Shown: piece after piece, positions 20,512 to 32,438 of the stretch
How the letters are laid out: each line of letters begins with the position of its first letter
Numbering within the stretch: the first letter of the stretch is position 1
Origin: Tuctoria greenei
Lineage: Eukaryota > Streptophyta > Magnoliopsida > Poales > Poaceae
Length of the DNA: 64,000 nucleotides
Direction: 5' to 3'
NCBI GenBank assembly: GCA_036927565.1
Contig: JAYESD010000001.1
Span: 253,547,097 to 253,611,096 of the forward strand
Notes under the pieces: generated by a model
Database searches by the model: none
Told to the model about the DNA's origin: nothing
Seen by the model: only the letters and a program-made list of their open reading frames with translations
Made by a program: the position numbers and the translations under genes

Positions 20512-21740
20512 TTGGAAGGTGAGGTTTTTGCACGAGCTGCATGAGCTCCAACCATAGAAGGAGATTCTAGAGGTAATAGGTCAGCTCAACGGTAGTAGCA
20601 GAAGAGGTAAAAAGTGGTGGAGGAGGGGTACGGATCCCACAGTGAGAACGGCCAGTAAATGGTGGAAGGTTGGGGAGTTTGAGGTGGTAGATGGCGGCGG
20701 TTGGGAACTTGTTGAGAACGACCAAGGGAAGGGGTAGAGTGATCAAAGTGGGTGAAAGAATCAGGTTAGAGAGAGAAGGAGCTTGGACAGAGGTTGAAGG
20801 TCATTAATTAGCCATTCAATACCAACCAGATGGTTTTATTGAGATCACTGAAAAAAATAAGAGATTTCAGTCAACTGAAACTTAAATGTATTATGATGCA
20901 CACGTACTACTGCATTTGAAAATAAATGACAGACGAATATTTTGAACTAGATTAGCTATCCTCGTTTGTTTCATAACATATGGAATATTTCTTTTTATAG
21001 GTGCTCATAGGACAGAATTTTGATTTCTTTGTTTCAGTTGGTGCGTGTGCCAAGGCTGATTCAGGGCCAGTGTGGTCACAGGTTCCATGTTCTTTCTTTT
21101 CTTTTGGTGATTCTGAATGCCTCGATGTCGTTAGGGTAATCGTGCACATGCTGCTTCACACGTGCTTTCTGGATGGTAGTACATTCCTACTGTTGTGGCA
21201 AGCTTAGTTTATACGTCGAATGCATCAAGTCAGTTAAGCATTGATCATGGCATGCCATTGTTCTTTCTGGTGCTGGCTGGCTAAGTCCTGCAGCTATGAT
21301 TTGCAGGAACAAGACATTCTGTAGCCATCGTCGTGGTTCTGCGTCGCTTATCGGGCTGCTAATAGTGCAGCCTTGACACAACGGATGGACTGTTTTTTTT
21401 CAGGGACGTGGATTGCATTGTTGTTAGCCTTCTTTGGAAAGATAGAGTATGACTCGGCATTCACTGATTATTCGGCTGAGTTAGAAAATGATTTTGTAGT
21501 GGATTCTGGTTGGGTACTTGTCTTTTAATGGAATGCTGATGATATGTCAATATCCTGCATTGTTGCAATTGCATGATTTTAGAGATATTCACTTATTTGG
21601 TGCTCAGTTTTCCTTCCCATTCATTATTAAGGATTCTAAGCTTCCATTACCGTTGCTTGTGCATATGTGCAGACCCGGAACACAAAATGGATGCGGTTTT
21701 CAAGGATGTCTTTGTCTCGTAACTGACAAAGCTTAATTGC
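20512..21740. repeat. Diverged relative of arm B plus S3, with empty CACTA site
   Basis: The stretch 20515-21375 resembles 3990-4865 ('gagctcc.accatagaaggag', 'gaacttgttgagaacgacc', 'ttctgaatgcctcgatgtcg') in the same orientation but with many differences. At about 21404 it runs 'cagggacgtggattgc...ttgttagccttcttt' straight across the point where the other copies carry the F-box CACTA. After about 21510 the resemblance to the units fades. A 72-codon reading at 21518-21736 is unrecognised and probably chance. Confidence 0.6.
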
Positions 21741-23295
21741 ACATATCACAGTGTAAATGGTTTGTCCTTACCGATTGTATCCAAGCAAGTTTCCATTGCC
21801 ATTATCTTAGTCTTTATTTTGTTCATGTGATCCTGTTTCACTATGGCAGTCCTATTTGTTTGTTTTTTGCATAAAGATTGTGAGTTAGACTTTTTTTTGT
21901 TAGTAACACTCATAATAACATGCAAATAGGAGGAAGAAGTAATAATATTATTTTTAACTTCATATATGACTTTAGATTCAATTGCCTTATAAGATATAAT
22001 TTGCACTGCATAAAGGTAAGCTCATAGATTATATTAAAATGTCAAACTCAAATAGTTTATGAACCTTGAGCTTGACTGACACTCCTAACCAAATACGACT
22101 AGCCAAAATCTCTTTTATATAATAGCATCTATACATCGAAACCTAGAGGATTGCAAATATGATACTATGCATCTGACACAAGAGCTACATATACGGACAC
22201 ATTATAGAGCTACACCACACTTTCTTCAACTCACCATTTGAGCAGGCATGGAAGGTGTTTGCAAAAGCATATTATGTGTAGGCATTCATTCCTTTTTGCT
22301 GCCTTGGGTGAGATAAGAAAACACATGATTCCAAAGGATTTTATATATCCTTGTCAAGCATGGACTATGCTGTTACATATGACTTGCGCATATTATTGCT
22401 GATTTGTATGAGTATATCCAGAATTGCAATGCTTATACCAAGTCAAACTATTAAAATGATGATTCCACTATTGTTGTTTTCCATCTGAATTTGTTGATTC
22501 CAATTGATATTGATTTACTGTTGGTCTAACACCTACATGATAGCAAAAAGTGCTAAGATTAGAACGTAATCTAAGGTCATGATGGTGTTCTATGATGTAC
22601 AACAGACCTCCTTCCAAGATTCACGCAGTTTGACCAAGATATCTTGCTTGTGGAATATAAATTAGATAAATAATTTTGCCATCATTGTACCAAAGTTAAA
22701 CCAACAACTCCCATCGAGTTATTACAAGCTAATTGGTGACTAACATATAATGATGGTGCATTGTCGGTTTTGATAAAACATTATATATTTGCGTCAGTTA
22801 GGAAGAAGCCTTTTTTGTTGGGATTTTTGGCATAGCAATCTTCACCCTGAATTAAAGACCACATTTTAGTTCTGGAGTTTTAAGTATTCCTAGCAAAAAA
22901 TTCACCATCTCCTCCTCATCATATACCAATTCATTTTTCTCTAGTCAATATAAGCATGTGACAACATTATAGATTTTCAAATCATGGCCAAAGAGCCCTC
23001 AACAGCTACTTTTGCTAAGGTTTGAACAATGTCTTGCAGAGTTGGATGTGATCGAACAACACCTTAACCATTATTGTTCCAACAGGATATTATAGCATTG
23101 CATTCCTATCAAGTTAGAAAACTAAGAATGTTAGGACAACAATTGTTGTAGGTATGTGTATGTGTTGTAGTTAATGATATTACTTGATCTATAATTTAGA
23201 TCTATGTTTAAATCATCAACTATTCTTCCATTTCTCACACTGAAATGTTGCCTAATATTGCAAAATAGAAATTTAACATGTTATTTTTAAATCTA
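21740..23295. other. AT-rich segment unique to unit B, nothing recognised
   Basis: I see no long open reading frame, terminal repeat or RNA gene here. It is present only in unit B. Units A and D jump from LTR sequence equivalent to 19748 directly to arm A sequence equivalent to 23302. It may be old intergenic or intronic DNA carried with the relic at 20512-21740. Confidence 0.5.
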
Positions 23296-25395
23296 ACTGT
23301 AAATCAAATCTTTTGCTAATGTTGAAAAACACCAATCTATCCTTTCATTTGCAGATGTCTATATCTAAATGTTGCCTAACAGCTGGAACATGGAAATCAA
23401 GTTCTCTATTAAATCCTCATACATATTCTAACATTGAACCTTGTGAAGAGATCATTATTTATGTGAATATATAGTTTGAACTATTTAATGTATTTATCAT
23501 TAGATAAGCTTTTATCATATTCGTAACATTTGATCTACATTATATATTGACGTGTCCAAGAAAGTAATGATGATAGAGGAAATTATTGGTATTAGTATTC
23601 ATTAGTAATTTTCTAACCATATGTATTGTCTCTTGGATAAATCAGTTTTATTGTCTACTCACTATAACCTTTTAGTTTTCCCAAATGATACTTGCTTTCT
23701 CCCCCCTGAGCTTACATTCAAGTTGTTTCAAAATTATATTACATGAAATATGGATTCCATATTTCTACATATATTACTGCAACCACAATCAATTTTTTTT
23801 ACCTTATAAGTCATATTCAGGAAATTTGCACTTTCCTTAGGCATTTCAGATTCTTTTAAAAACTTTTTTGCTTACAAAATCCTGTTTTTTTATTTATGAA
23901 ACTATGTTTGTGTGTGTGTGTGTGTGATATTCTTATTATGTAAAATATATGCTCATTTGTAATAGGAGCTCAAAGTGGCAAATGTTATAAGTCAGCTTCA
24001 GGTATTTTTTTTATGGTCAACATTTTACGTTCTTCTTAATAACTAGTCATCCAATGATTGTTATGTTAAAGAAACAATGTTTTAATACATCACTAATGTA
24101 TGCACATGATGAATCAGACAGCGGCCCCACCCCACCCACACCCATGCTGCCTCAAGGCGCAGCTCCGAAGTGAGATCTATCCCCTACTACGCAACTAAAT
24201 CTGCATTTCAATGATTTCCGCGGACTCTAGTACATCAAATTGCTAATGGGTTTTCAATCATCTTATTTTGTAAGTAATATTTTTCAATTAGCTGAAATCA
24301 CATCTGATTTCAGTCTGTTTAAATCAGAGGTGATTTAATTCGACAATCAAATCTCATTGATGTTTTAGAAGGTATGGTTTTTGCGCGAGCTCCACGAGCT
24401 CCGACCATAGAAGGAGAATCTAGAAGTAGCAGGTCGTCTCGATAGTGGTAGTAGAAGAAATAACCTTGTTTTGTAGGTCATTGTGTGTGTTTTGTGTGTG
24501 TGTGTGTGTGTGTGATGTTCTTATTATGTAAAAAATGCTCATTTGTAATAGGAGCTCAATGTGGCAAATGTTATAAGTCAGCTTCAGGTATTTTTCTATG
24601 TTCAACATTTTACCCTCTTATTATTATCTAGTCATCCAACGATTGTTATGTTAAGTAAACAATGTTTTAATACATCACTAATGTATGCACATGAGGAACC
24701 AGAGAACACCCCACCCCACCCACACCCATGCTGCCTCAAGGCGCAGCTCCGAGGTGAGATTTATCCCCTACTACGCAACTAAATATGCATTTTATGATTT
24801 CCGAGGACTCTAGTACATCAAACCGCTGATGGATTTTCAATCATCTTATTTTGTAAGTAATATTTTTCAATTAGCTGAAATCACATCTGATTTCAATCTG
24901 TTTAAGTCAGGGGTGATTTAATTCGAACAACAAATCTCATTGATGTTTTAGAAGGTATGGTTTTTGCGCGAGCTCGACGAGCTCCGACCATAGAAGGAGA
25001 ATCTAGAAGTAGTATGTCGGCTCGATAGTAGTAGCAGAAGAAATAACAAAGATGATAGGGGAGGGGTATGGATCCCACAAAGAGACCAGCCAGAGAAAGG
25101 TGGGAGGTGGGGGAGTTTGTAGTGGGAGGGGGCAACACTGGGGAACTTGTTGAGAACGATCAGGGGAAGGGGGTAGGGTGACCAACGTGGGTGAGAGAAT
25201 CAGGTGAGAGAGATAGAGAGAGGAGGTCTGATGCAGGTTGAAGGTCATTAAGTATCTGTTCAATGCCAACTAGATAGTTAACAGATGTTCACAAATAAAT
25301 CAGAGATTTAAGTCAACTGAAACTGAAATGTATTATGACAAAGACAGCTATTTTGAACTAGATTTTCTGTCCTCATTTATTTCATAGCAGATGAC
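23296..25395. repeat. Arms A and B, unit B, with internal tandem duplication
   Basis: Arm A restarts at 'aaatcttttgctaatg' (about 23302). A block of roughly 580 bp is then present twice: TG run 23907-23928 through about 24470, and TG run 24480-24514 through about 25060. The second copy continues into full arm B (about 24880-25395). The local duplication is unique to this unit. The stretch 25395-25811 is the conserved non-coding lead-in to the CACTA. Confidence 0.65.
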
Positions 25396-25814
25396 GTATT
25401 TATTATTAGGGGTGCTCATAGGACAGAATTTTGATTTCTTTGTTTCAGCTAGTGCGGGTGCCAAGGATGAATCGGGGCCAGGGTGGTGACAGGTTCCATG
25501 TCTTTTCTTTTCTTTTGGTGATTCTGAATGCCTTGATGTCGTTAAGGTAACTGCTTGCATGCTGCTTCGCGCGTGCTTTCTTTGTGGTAGTAATTTACTA
25601 CCGTTGATGGAAGGTTGGTTTATAAGTAGAACGCATCGAGGCTGCTCAGCTTTGATCATGGCATGTCGTTGTCCTTTCTGGTGCTGGCAGGGTAACTCTA
25701 GCAACTCATGATTTGCATGAACGAGACATGTTGTAGCTCTCATCGTGGATCAGCATCGCTTTATGGGCTGCTAATAGTGCGTCCTTAACAAAAGGGTTGG
25801 AATTTTTCCCAGGA

Positions 25815-27404
25815 CACTACAACAACTGTCAATAGGGCGTCATGGAAATTATAACTGTTAGTGCCGTCGAACTTAAATAGTCTAACACTGTTGGTTTAGT
25901 CCCCCCCCACGGCAAAAAATATATAATTGTCGGTCCTTTGGTGGCGGCCGACGGCCATAATAATTTACATCGGTTCCTCCAAAAATCTTGACGGCCTTAC
26001 CTAAAGGCGTGGTTTCTCCCCCCAGACTGACGGTCATATGTTAGACATGGAACCCCCTGAAAACAGCCTCTCCCGCCCAAACATTAAAACTGCCGGTTTG
26101 CAATGTTGCCCGATGTTTATAGACTATAGCTGTCGGCTTCAGATTCTAAGCTGACGGCTACATCTGTTGGCCCCTGATTCACTCTCGTACCCTACAAATT
26201 TTCAATCCTCTACACAGTCCCTCTTTTTGATATTCCCACTACTTGCGAACTGCGAAACCTAACCGCACAATACTTAAACCGCGCCACCGCACACTTGCCC
26301 ACTTCTAGCCGCACACCACCAGCCTCCATCGCACACCACCAGAATGGAGAACCTCTTGCGGGAGATCCTGCTTCCTTGGTCCTACAAGAGATCCGACTTC
26401 CTTGGTGGCAGAGACCTCCGCTTGCTTGGTCCTTGGCGACGACGACCTTCTGCAGGAGATCCTGCTCTGTGTCGGCCTCCCCACCAGCCTCCTATAGGGC
26501 GCCCTCGTTTGCCATTACTGGTACCGCCATGCCTCCGGCCCGGTCTTCCTCCACCGCTTCCAAGAACGCCACCCGCATTGTGCATCCCCTAAGTCTACCT
26601 CACCTCCGAGGCACCTGGATGTTTGCGGTTTGTTTCAGTTCGCCCGCTGTTACCGGACCGGAGCTCAACACTGCTGCCACCCACCAGGCCGGTGCCTTCT
26701 TTGCTGATGCCTGAGGGGTCCTCTACAGCTTCCGTCCTAGACACCCGCGGTGGCTGCCTCCTCGTCTCAACATTCGACGACCGCTATGAGTCAACGGAGC
26801 TCGTGTGCTCCCTTGTCGGTACGGTGATTCCCAGACGTGTGGATGGGTTGGCGTGGTGAACTCCATCACCTCCTCGTCCCCTTCGCCACCGGGTCAGGGC
26901 CGCGCTAGACGTCCGGTGAGCTTCGCATTAAAAAAATAAAAAGTGTTGACGATCTCTGAATCCAATGACTGAGTAAGAATTAACTGTTAAAAAAATAAAA
27001 ACATGTTAGTAAGCTCCAGAGGAATCCAATGAACGATCATGAGTTACTTGAAGTGTGGTTAAACAAATGAAAATGTATTGGTTAAAGGTGTCAAGTGAGA
27101 TGGACAGCCGACAGTTTTATGTCAATAAAGCTGCCGGTGAGCCCCAAGGCCGACAACTATAAAGAAATTAAATGTGTCAGTATTAGGATGATGGTTATAA
27201 AGATTAAATAAATCGGCATCTGAAATCGACGGCTTTAATCAAGAGTTAAATGTGTCGGGACCAATAATTTTATGAGTTAAAAATGTCGAATCAAGAGCGT
27301 TGGCTTGAGCCATCAGTTCACCGACGGTTATAAAGTATGTACGTCAGCTATAGAATGAAACCAACGGTTATAAGCCAATGTCCTTTTACTCGTTTCTTGT
27401 AGTG
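25815..27404. mobile_element. Non-autonomous CACTA element with F-box fragment, copy 2
   Basis: A 1590-bp copy of the 4866-6452 element with the same 3-bp flank GGA on both sides (25812-25814, 27405-27407). The left terminus has changed to CACTACAACAA; the right terminus TTCTTGTAGTG is intact. It shares flanks with the other unit copies, so it was copied with the unit. Confidence 0.9.
26343..26930 (+). pseudogene. Captured F-box-like gene fragment, copy 2
   Basis: Second copy of the F-box fragment. It reads LLQEILLCVGLPTSLL, then the same in-frame TAG, then CHYWYRHASGPVFLHRFQERHP-like sequence, and later the TRGGCLLVSTFDDRYESTELVCSL stretch. The stop is shared with copies 1, 3 and 4. Small substitutions separate the copies. 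Confidence 0.65.
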
Positions 27405-28960
27405 GGAACTTAGATTTGACTATTGTTAGCCTTCTTTAGGAAGGATACAGTAGGACTTGGCAATCAGTGATTATTTGGCTGAGGTAGGAAACAATTTCTG
27501 AGTGGATTCTGGTGTTCATTTAGTTGTTGGAACTTTTATCTCACATTCAATTATTTTATTTCTGAAACTGTGTGTGTTGGAGTGCATGCATGCTTGTGTG
27601 TGCGAGCGTGCGTGCATGCGTGCGTGTGTGCGCGCGTGTGTGTGTGTGTGTCTGTGTGTGTGTGTGTCTCTGTGTGTGTGATGTTCTTATTGTCTAATAA
27701 ATATGCTAATTTGCATTAGGAGATCAAACTGGCAAATGTTTTAAGTCAGCTTCAGATATATTCCGACGTTCAGCATTTTACCATTTTAATAGTATCTAAA
27801 CGTCCAAAGATTGTTATGTTAAATAAACAATGTTTTAATACATCGCTAATGTTTGTACATGATAATAGAGTAACTACTTCAACGAATACACATATGAATA
27901 TAATATACATACCAGCCATTTTACAACCTTCCGTCTATAATCATCACCGTTGTTGAAAACTTCATTGTGGACAGCAGGGATGACTCTCATGAGTTCATTA
28001 TGTATCCACTATTTTCTTTGTGGCGTTCTGCATAACATTATTTGCAAGGTACAACAAAGATAACCTCTTCGTAGTAGAAGATGTGCGAAATTCAGATTTC
28101 CATGTTTCAACAACTTCTCAAGGGTAACAACCATGAGAGATACACCACTTCGACAAATCTTTCCTTTTGTTAAGTATAACATTATATGAATAAGTATAAT
28201 GACACTTTTATGTTATCCTTGTTTCATGAGGAAACTATCACACAACAAAAGCAGTTTAGAAAAATACCTGAAGCTGACTTATAACTTTTGCCACTTTGAG
28301 CTCCTAATACAAATGAGCATATTTTTTACATATTAAGCACATCACACTCACACGCACGCACCGCGCGTACACACACACACAAACACACGCGCGCGCGCAC
28401 ACACACACAAACACACACACAAGGTTTCATAAATAAAAAAAGTGGAATCTGAGGTAAAATTTCCAGCAACTTGAATGAGGTTGCAAGAATCCCGTAAGAA
28501 TGCAATTTTTTTAAGCAAAAAAGTTTTTTCTTTAGGAAGCTGAAATGCCTAAGCAAAGTGTAAATTTCCTAAATATGACTTATAAGATGAAAAAAGGTAT
28601 TTGATTGTGGTTGAAGTAATATATGATAAATATATGTAGAAACATGGAATCCACAGATCCTGGAATATAATTTTGAAGCAACTTGAATGTAACCAAACTG
28701 GGGGGGGGGGGAGGGGAGCAAGTATCATTTGGGAATATAATAATGTTATAGTGAAAAGACAATAAAGCCAATGTATCTAAGAGACGACACATATGGTTAG
28801 AAAGTTACTAATGTATAGTAACACGAATAATTACCTCTATGATTATTGCTTTCTTAGACACATCAAGAGTTTACAGAGATCAAATGTCACAAATATGCTG
28901 AAAGCTTATTTAATAATAAAAAACATTAAAGAGTTCAAACTATATATTCATATTGCTTCA
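27405..28960. repeat. S3 segment and inverted arm A, unit B
   Basis: Layout as at 6453-7970: partial direct arm A'' with an expanded TG/CG microsatellite (about 27580-27682), AT-rich spacer, then inverted arm A from about 28250 with a CA/CG-rich run (28345-28424) and an interrupted G run near 28700. No coding content. Confidence 0.65.
27580..27682. repeat. Compound TG/TGCG microsatellite
   Basis: About 100 bp of alternating purine-pyrimidine sequence (tgcgtgcatgcg, then tgtg with single tctg interruptions). This is the longest of the A'' microsatellite copies; unit A has about 30 bp at the same place. Confidence 0.9.
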
Positions 28961-29329
28961 AAATTGAATTTTCTGCTGGAAGCTGTGAGAAGGATTCAGC
29001 TAGTGCTATTGTTAAAACTAATATATCGCCCACATCTCAAAACAGTTTTGCGAGTGCTATTGCATTAAAAAATGAAGCCGCAAATGTCGTCTCTGATGTG
29101 TTTGTGAAAAAAAAAGGTTCTCAAGATGATTCTACTGCTGCAAGTATTGATACGTCTTTGTAAACACCTAGACAACATATTGAGGTTTCTAATAAACCAA
29201 TGACTAATGATTCTGATCATGCATCAAATGGTTTATCTTTGATGTCTCAAGAAGTACAAGGTGATTGCACCATTGCTAATTTCAAGGGACAATGTTGTCC
29301 TATTTTCCAATCAGAATGAAAAATAAAAG

Positions 29330-29740
29330 AAAATGCATGCAAGTTTATTATTGATGGTGAAAGTTTCACTAATATGTTATTTGTTCAGATGTCGAACATG
29401 CATTGTCTTTGTCAACATGGAGGCTACCTACTCCACGTTATATGCAGTGGATGAATCAAAGTGGTACATTGAGAATCACTCACAGAGAAAGAGTAAAATT
29501 TGCAGTAGGCAACTATATTGATAGTGTAGACTGCGATGTGGCGCCAATGAGTGCATGCCATTTGTAGTTGGGGAGGCCATGGCAGTTCGATCGTGATGCA
29601 ACACATGGGGGCCGTTCCAATAATTATTCATTCATGCATAAAGGTATATCTCATGTGCTGAAGCCGAGGAAGGAAAGTGCTATCAATGCAACAGAGTTTC
29701 CTGCTGTTTTGAAAAAAGAAAAGGGCACCCAAAGACACCG
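29330..29740 (+). pseudogene. Gypsy polyprotein fragment (aspartic protease), copy 2
   Basis: Second copy of the 8325-8700 fragment. The active-site motif here reads IIDGES, with the second Gly replaced. The WMNQSGTLRITHRERVKFAVGNYIDSVDCDVAPMSACH reading and a GRPWQFDRDATHGGRSNNYSFMHKGISHVLKPRKES reading are present, separated by a TAG in the place of the Leu-Glu seen in C1. Dead. Confidence 0.75.
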
Positions 29741-29751
29741 CAAAGCCGAGG

Positions 29752-30316
29752 ATGACATTGCTCCAAGGGGAGAAGAATAATGTAGTTATTCCAGTTTGTT
29801 TGCATGCTAGCAGTGGTTCAAAAGATGTTACAATGCTTGAGATTCATGGCTATGAAACAATTTGCAGTGATCAAAATACTTCATTGAAGATTGGCTCTAT
29901 GCCTATTAGTTTGAAGGAGAAGAAGAAAGATATTTCATATGAACTGATGCTTGCAAAGTATAGATTTATAGGAGCTGAATTCAAAGCCAAATACATTAAT
30001 ACATATGCTGCAAATATGAGAAAAATAATTGATGAACCCGCAAAGCCAAGAGGCGGCTTTGATCCAAGGGAGGGAGTATGATGAGGCTGTTGCCCTTTCA
30101 GATAATTATTTGAGTCTCGTTAAATGTTCATCCAATAATTCAAGCAAGTTTATTCAGATTGGTCCTTTTTCTTTTGATCTGATTGGCGTCGCTGGATCAA
30201 TAGTTGTTGGTGTTTTGCCATGCACAAAAATGCTTAGGAGTGCTAACAATCTGTGCAAGGAAGAGAAGCATGGAGTAATTAAGGAACACGGAACAATATT
30301 TATATGCTATTATTAA
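29752..30316 (+). pseudogene. Unidentified coding-like fragment, copy 2
   Basis: Copy of the 8750-9316 stretch. The first frame is continuous for about 109 codons here (to PREGV at 30081). The second frame starts at 30029 and reads through IGPFSFDLIGVAGSIVVGVLPC to 30316, with a 5-bp difference near the end that changes the last residues. Product not recognised. Confidence 0.4.
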
Positions 30317-30429
30317 GCTTTTCGAGATAAACAGAAGCCCAACGTAAGGATATATGCAATCAGTTATGCTTCTTTAATTTGAGAATGTAAGCAGGAGTAT
30401 TAGCAACCTTACTGTATTATTTTATTATT

Positions 30430-31925
30430 TGCAAGAGTCTAAGTCATATATGTGAGTGTTAGTCAATGGTACCTGCGTGTACCAGGATGAATCAGTTTTG
30501 TTATAGTCAAGGTCCGTATTGTGATCCAGGTCAATTTGTTTAACTAGTGGAGTCAATTGGTTTCTGGTTTGGACTCTAACGTGTGATGGGTGCCTGCGTG
30601 CACCAGGGTGAACAAGAGTCCAAGTCATATGGGTATTGGAGTCTATCTATGAGCTCATATAAAAGGCTAGGGATGTGGTCCCTTGTTGAGGATCAGATAT
30701 TATATTTTATCTTGTGCTTGCTACGTAGGAATTTCCAATCTTCTATGGAGAGGAGGTGAAGGCGATCTTCTCCTCTGATGATCTTGTCCAGCCTTCCTTA
30801 GGGATTGGGAATCAATATGATCAGATTATTTTATTTGAGTACGTCCTTGATTTATTTGGAGATCCATCCTTCTGTTCATGTTGCTTTTGCTGCGGCTGGC
30901 AGTATATTATGAGCTAGTTACGTGAAGAATTCTGTTTCTGGGTGCTTTACCCTAGTGCATGATTTCTGCGATGAGAAAGATCTGCTTAGCTATTGAGAGG
31001 ATCTGATTGGACGGTGGGGTTTTATCCTTATTCTTTTCATGTGCTGTGTATACTTCAGACAAGAGATCCCAATCTGCTACTTGGCTGGAATTTTCTTTCC
31101 CTACTGACTCGGTCTACTAATCAGTCAGGTTCTTTTGTGGATCGTGATCAAGCAACTGCTTGAAGGGGTGATCTGGGTGTTTGCTGTACTTTCTCTTGTC
31201 CTGTTCGTGGTTAAAATCAGCACCAAGGCTGGGAGCTTTGTTGTTTTTGGTTTGCATCTCCAGTAAGCCAGCTTCATCTATCAATTTTAAAGTTGTTTTC
31301 GATATATTAATTCTTGGATTGTGTAGTACCGTGAAAGATTTGGATAACATCACGGAGACACGCTCGTGTTCATATCACTTCTGCTATATGAAATAAATGT
31401 GGGCAGCTAATCTAGTTCAAATAGATGTGCGTCATTTATTTTTAAATGAGGTAGTACGCGTGCATCGTAGTACATTTAATTTTCAGTTGATTGAAATCTT
31501 TGATTTCTTAAGTGAACGTAGATAAACTATCTGGTTGGTATTGAAAGGAGAATTAATGACCTTCAACCTTCATCCAATGTTCTCCTCTCTCTCTCTCTCT
31601 CACACACTTAATTCTCTCACCCACGTTGATCATCCTACCCCCTTCCTCTGGTCATTCTGAAGAAGTTCCCCATTGCCGCCAACTCCCACCTCACACTCCC
31701 CCACCTCCCACCATTCTCTGGCCGTTCTCGTCGTGGGACCCGTATCGCTCCCCCATCATCTTTTTTATCTCTTCTACTTTTACCGTTAAGCCGACCTACT
31801 ACCTCTAGAGTTTCCTTCTATGGTCGGAGCCTGTGGTGCTCGTGCAAAAACCCCACCTTCTAAAACATCAGCGAGATTTTAACGTCAACATAAATAACCT
31901 TTGATTTAAATAGACTGAAAACAAA
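30430..31925. repeat. S5 promoter-like segment and inverted arm B, unit B
   Basis: Counterpart of 9430-10866: the 'ggtacctgcgtgtacc' and 'gggtgcctgcgtgcacc' blocks, a TATA-like 'catataaaagg' near 30657, then inverted arm B from about 31350 with a CT run near 31590. No open reading frame of note. Confidence 0.6.
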
Positions 31926-32438
31926 CACTACATGAGAAAGGTTCATTCGAGACGTGTCCGCATGAGGAATGGAGACGCGCAAAAAGAGCATCTGCGTCAT
32001 CGCGTCTCGCATTACAGAGTAATCGGAGACGAGCTATTGGGCGTGTTGCCAATCAGTATACATGAAATACAAGCTTTAAGAACCCTTGCCTCCTTTTAGT
32101 TAGAAATCTGAGTCAACATTGAAAGCAGCCAGTCTCCTTTTTCTATGAAATCTGAGATGAGCATTAAGGCGGTTGTATCCTTTATGTAAGATATCCAAGA
32201 CAGACTTTATGACAGTCCGTCGCAGATTTGAAGACTAATTCGAGACGGGTATTTAAAAAGTCCATATCCTTTTGGTAAGAAGTCCGAGATGGTCTTTATG
32301 AAAGCCCGTCACAGGTTTAATGACTAATCCGAGACGGCCTTCGAATAAGCTCGTCTCCTTTTTGTAATAACTGAGAGACGATCTCTAAGGACGATCGTCT
32401 CCTTTATGTAGAAAAAGTCGAGACGGGCTTTATGGATT
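31926..32438. mobile_element. One-ended CACTA-like remnant (S6), unit B, cut by solo LTR
   Basis: It starts with CACTACATGAGAAAGG like 10867 and carries the same gagacgg-type subterminal repeats. The match stops at 'gagacgggctttatgga' (equivalent to about 11354), where the TGTCACACCC terminus begins. Confidence 0.55.

Larger units (their letters stand above)
11649..32438. repeat. Composite TE tandem unit B (expanded copy)
   Basis: This second copy of the unit begins with TGTGACACCC at 11649 and follows the same order as unit A. It is longer for three reasons: the gag+LTR block is present three times (about 12530-19560); a segment of about 3.5 kb (19750-23295) is present that units A and D lack; and part of arms A/B is locally duplicated (23890-25060). 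It is cut at 32438, inside the S6 tail, by the solo LTR. Its F-box CACTA lies at 25815-27404. Confidence 0.8.

Noticed and set aside
21518..21736. A 72-codon reading in the unit-B-specific segment as a host exon
   Set aside because: No recognised motif, no conservation in other units and no convincing splice context; it is within chance length.
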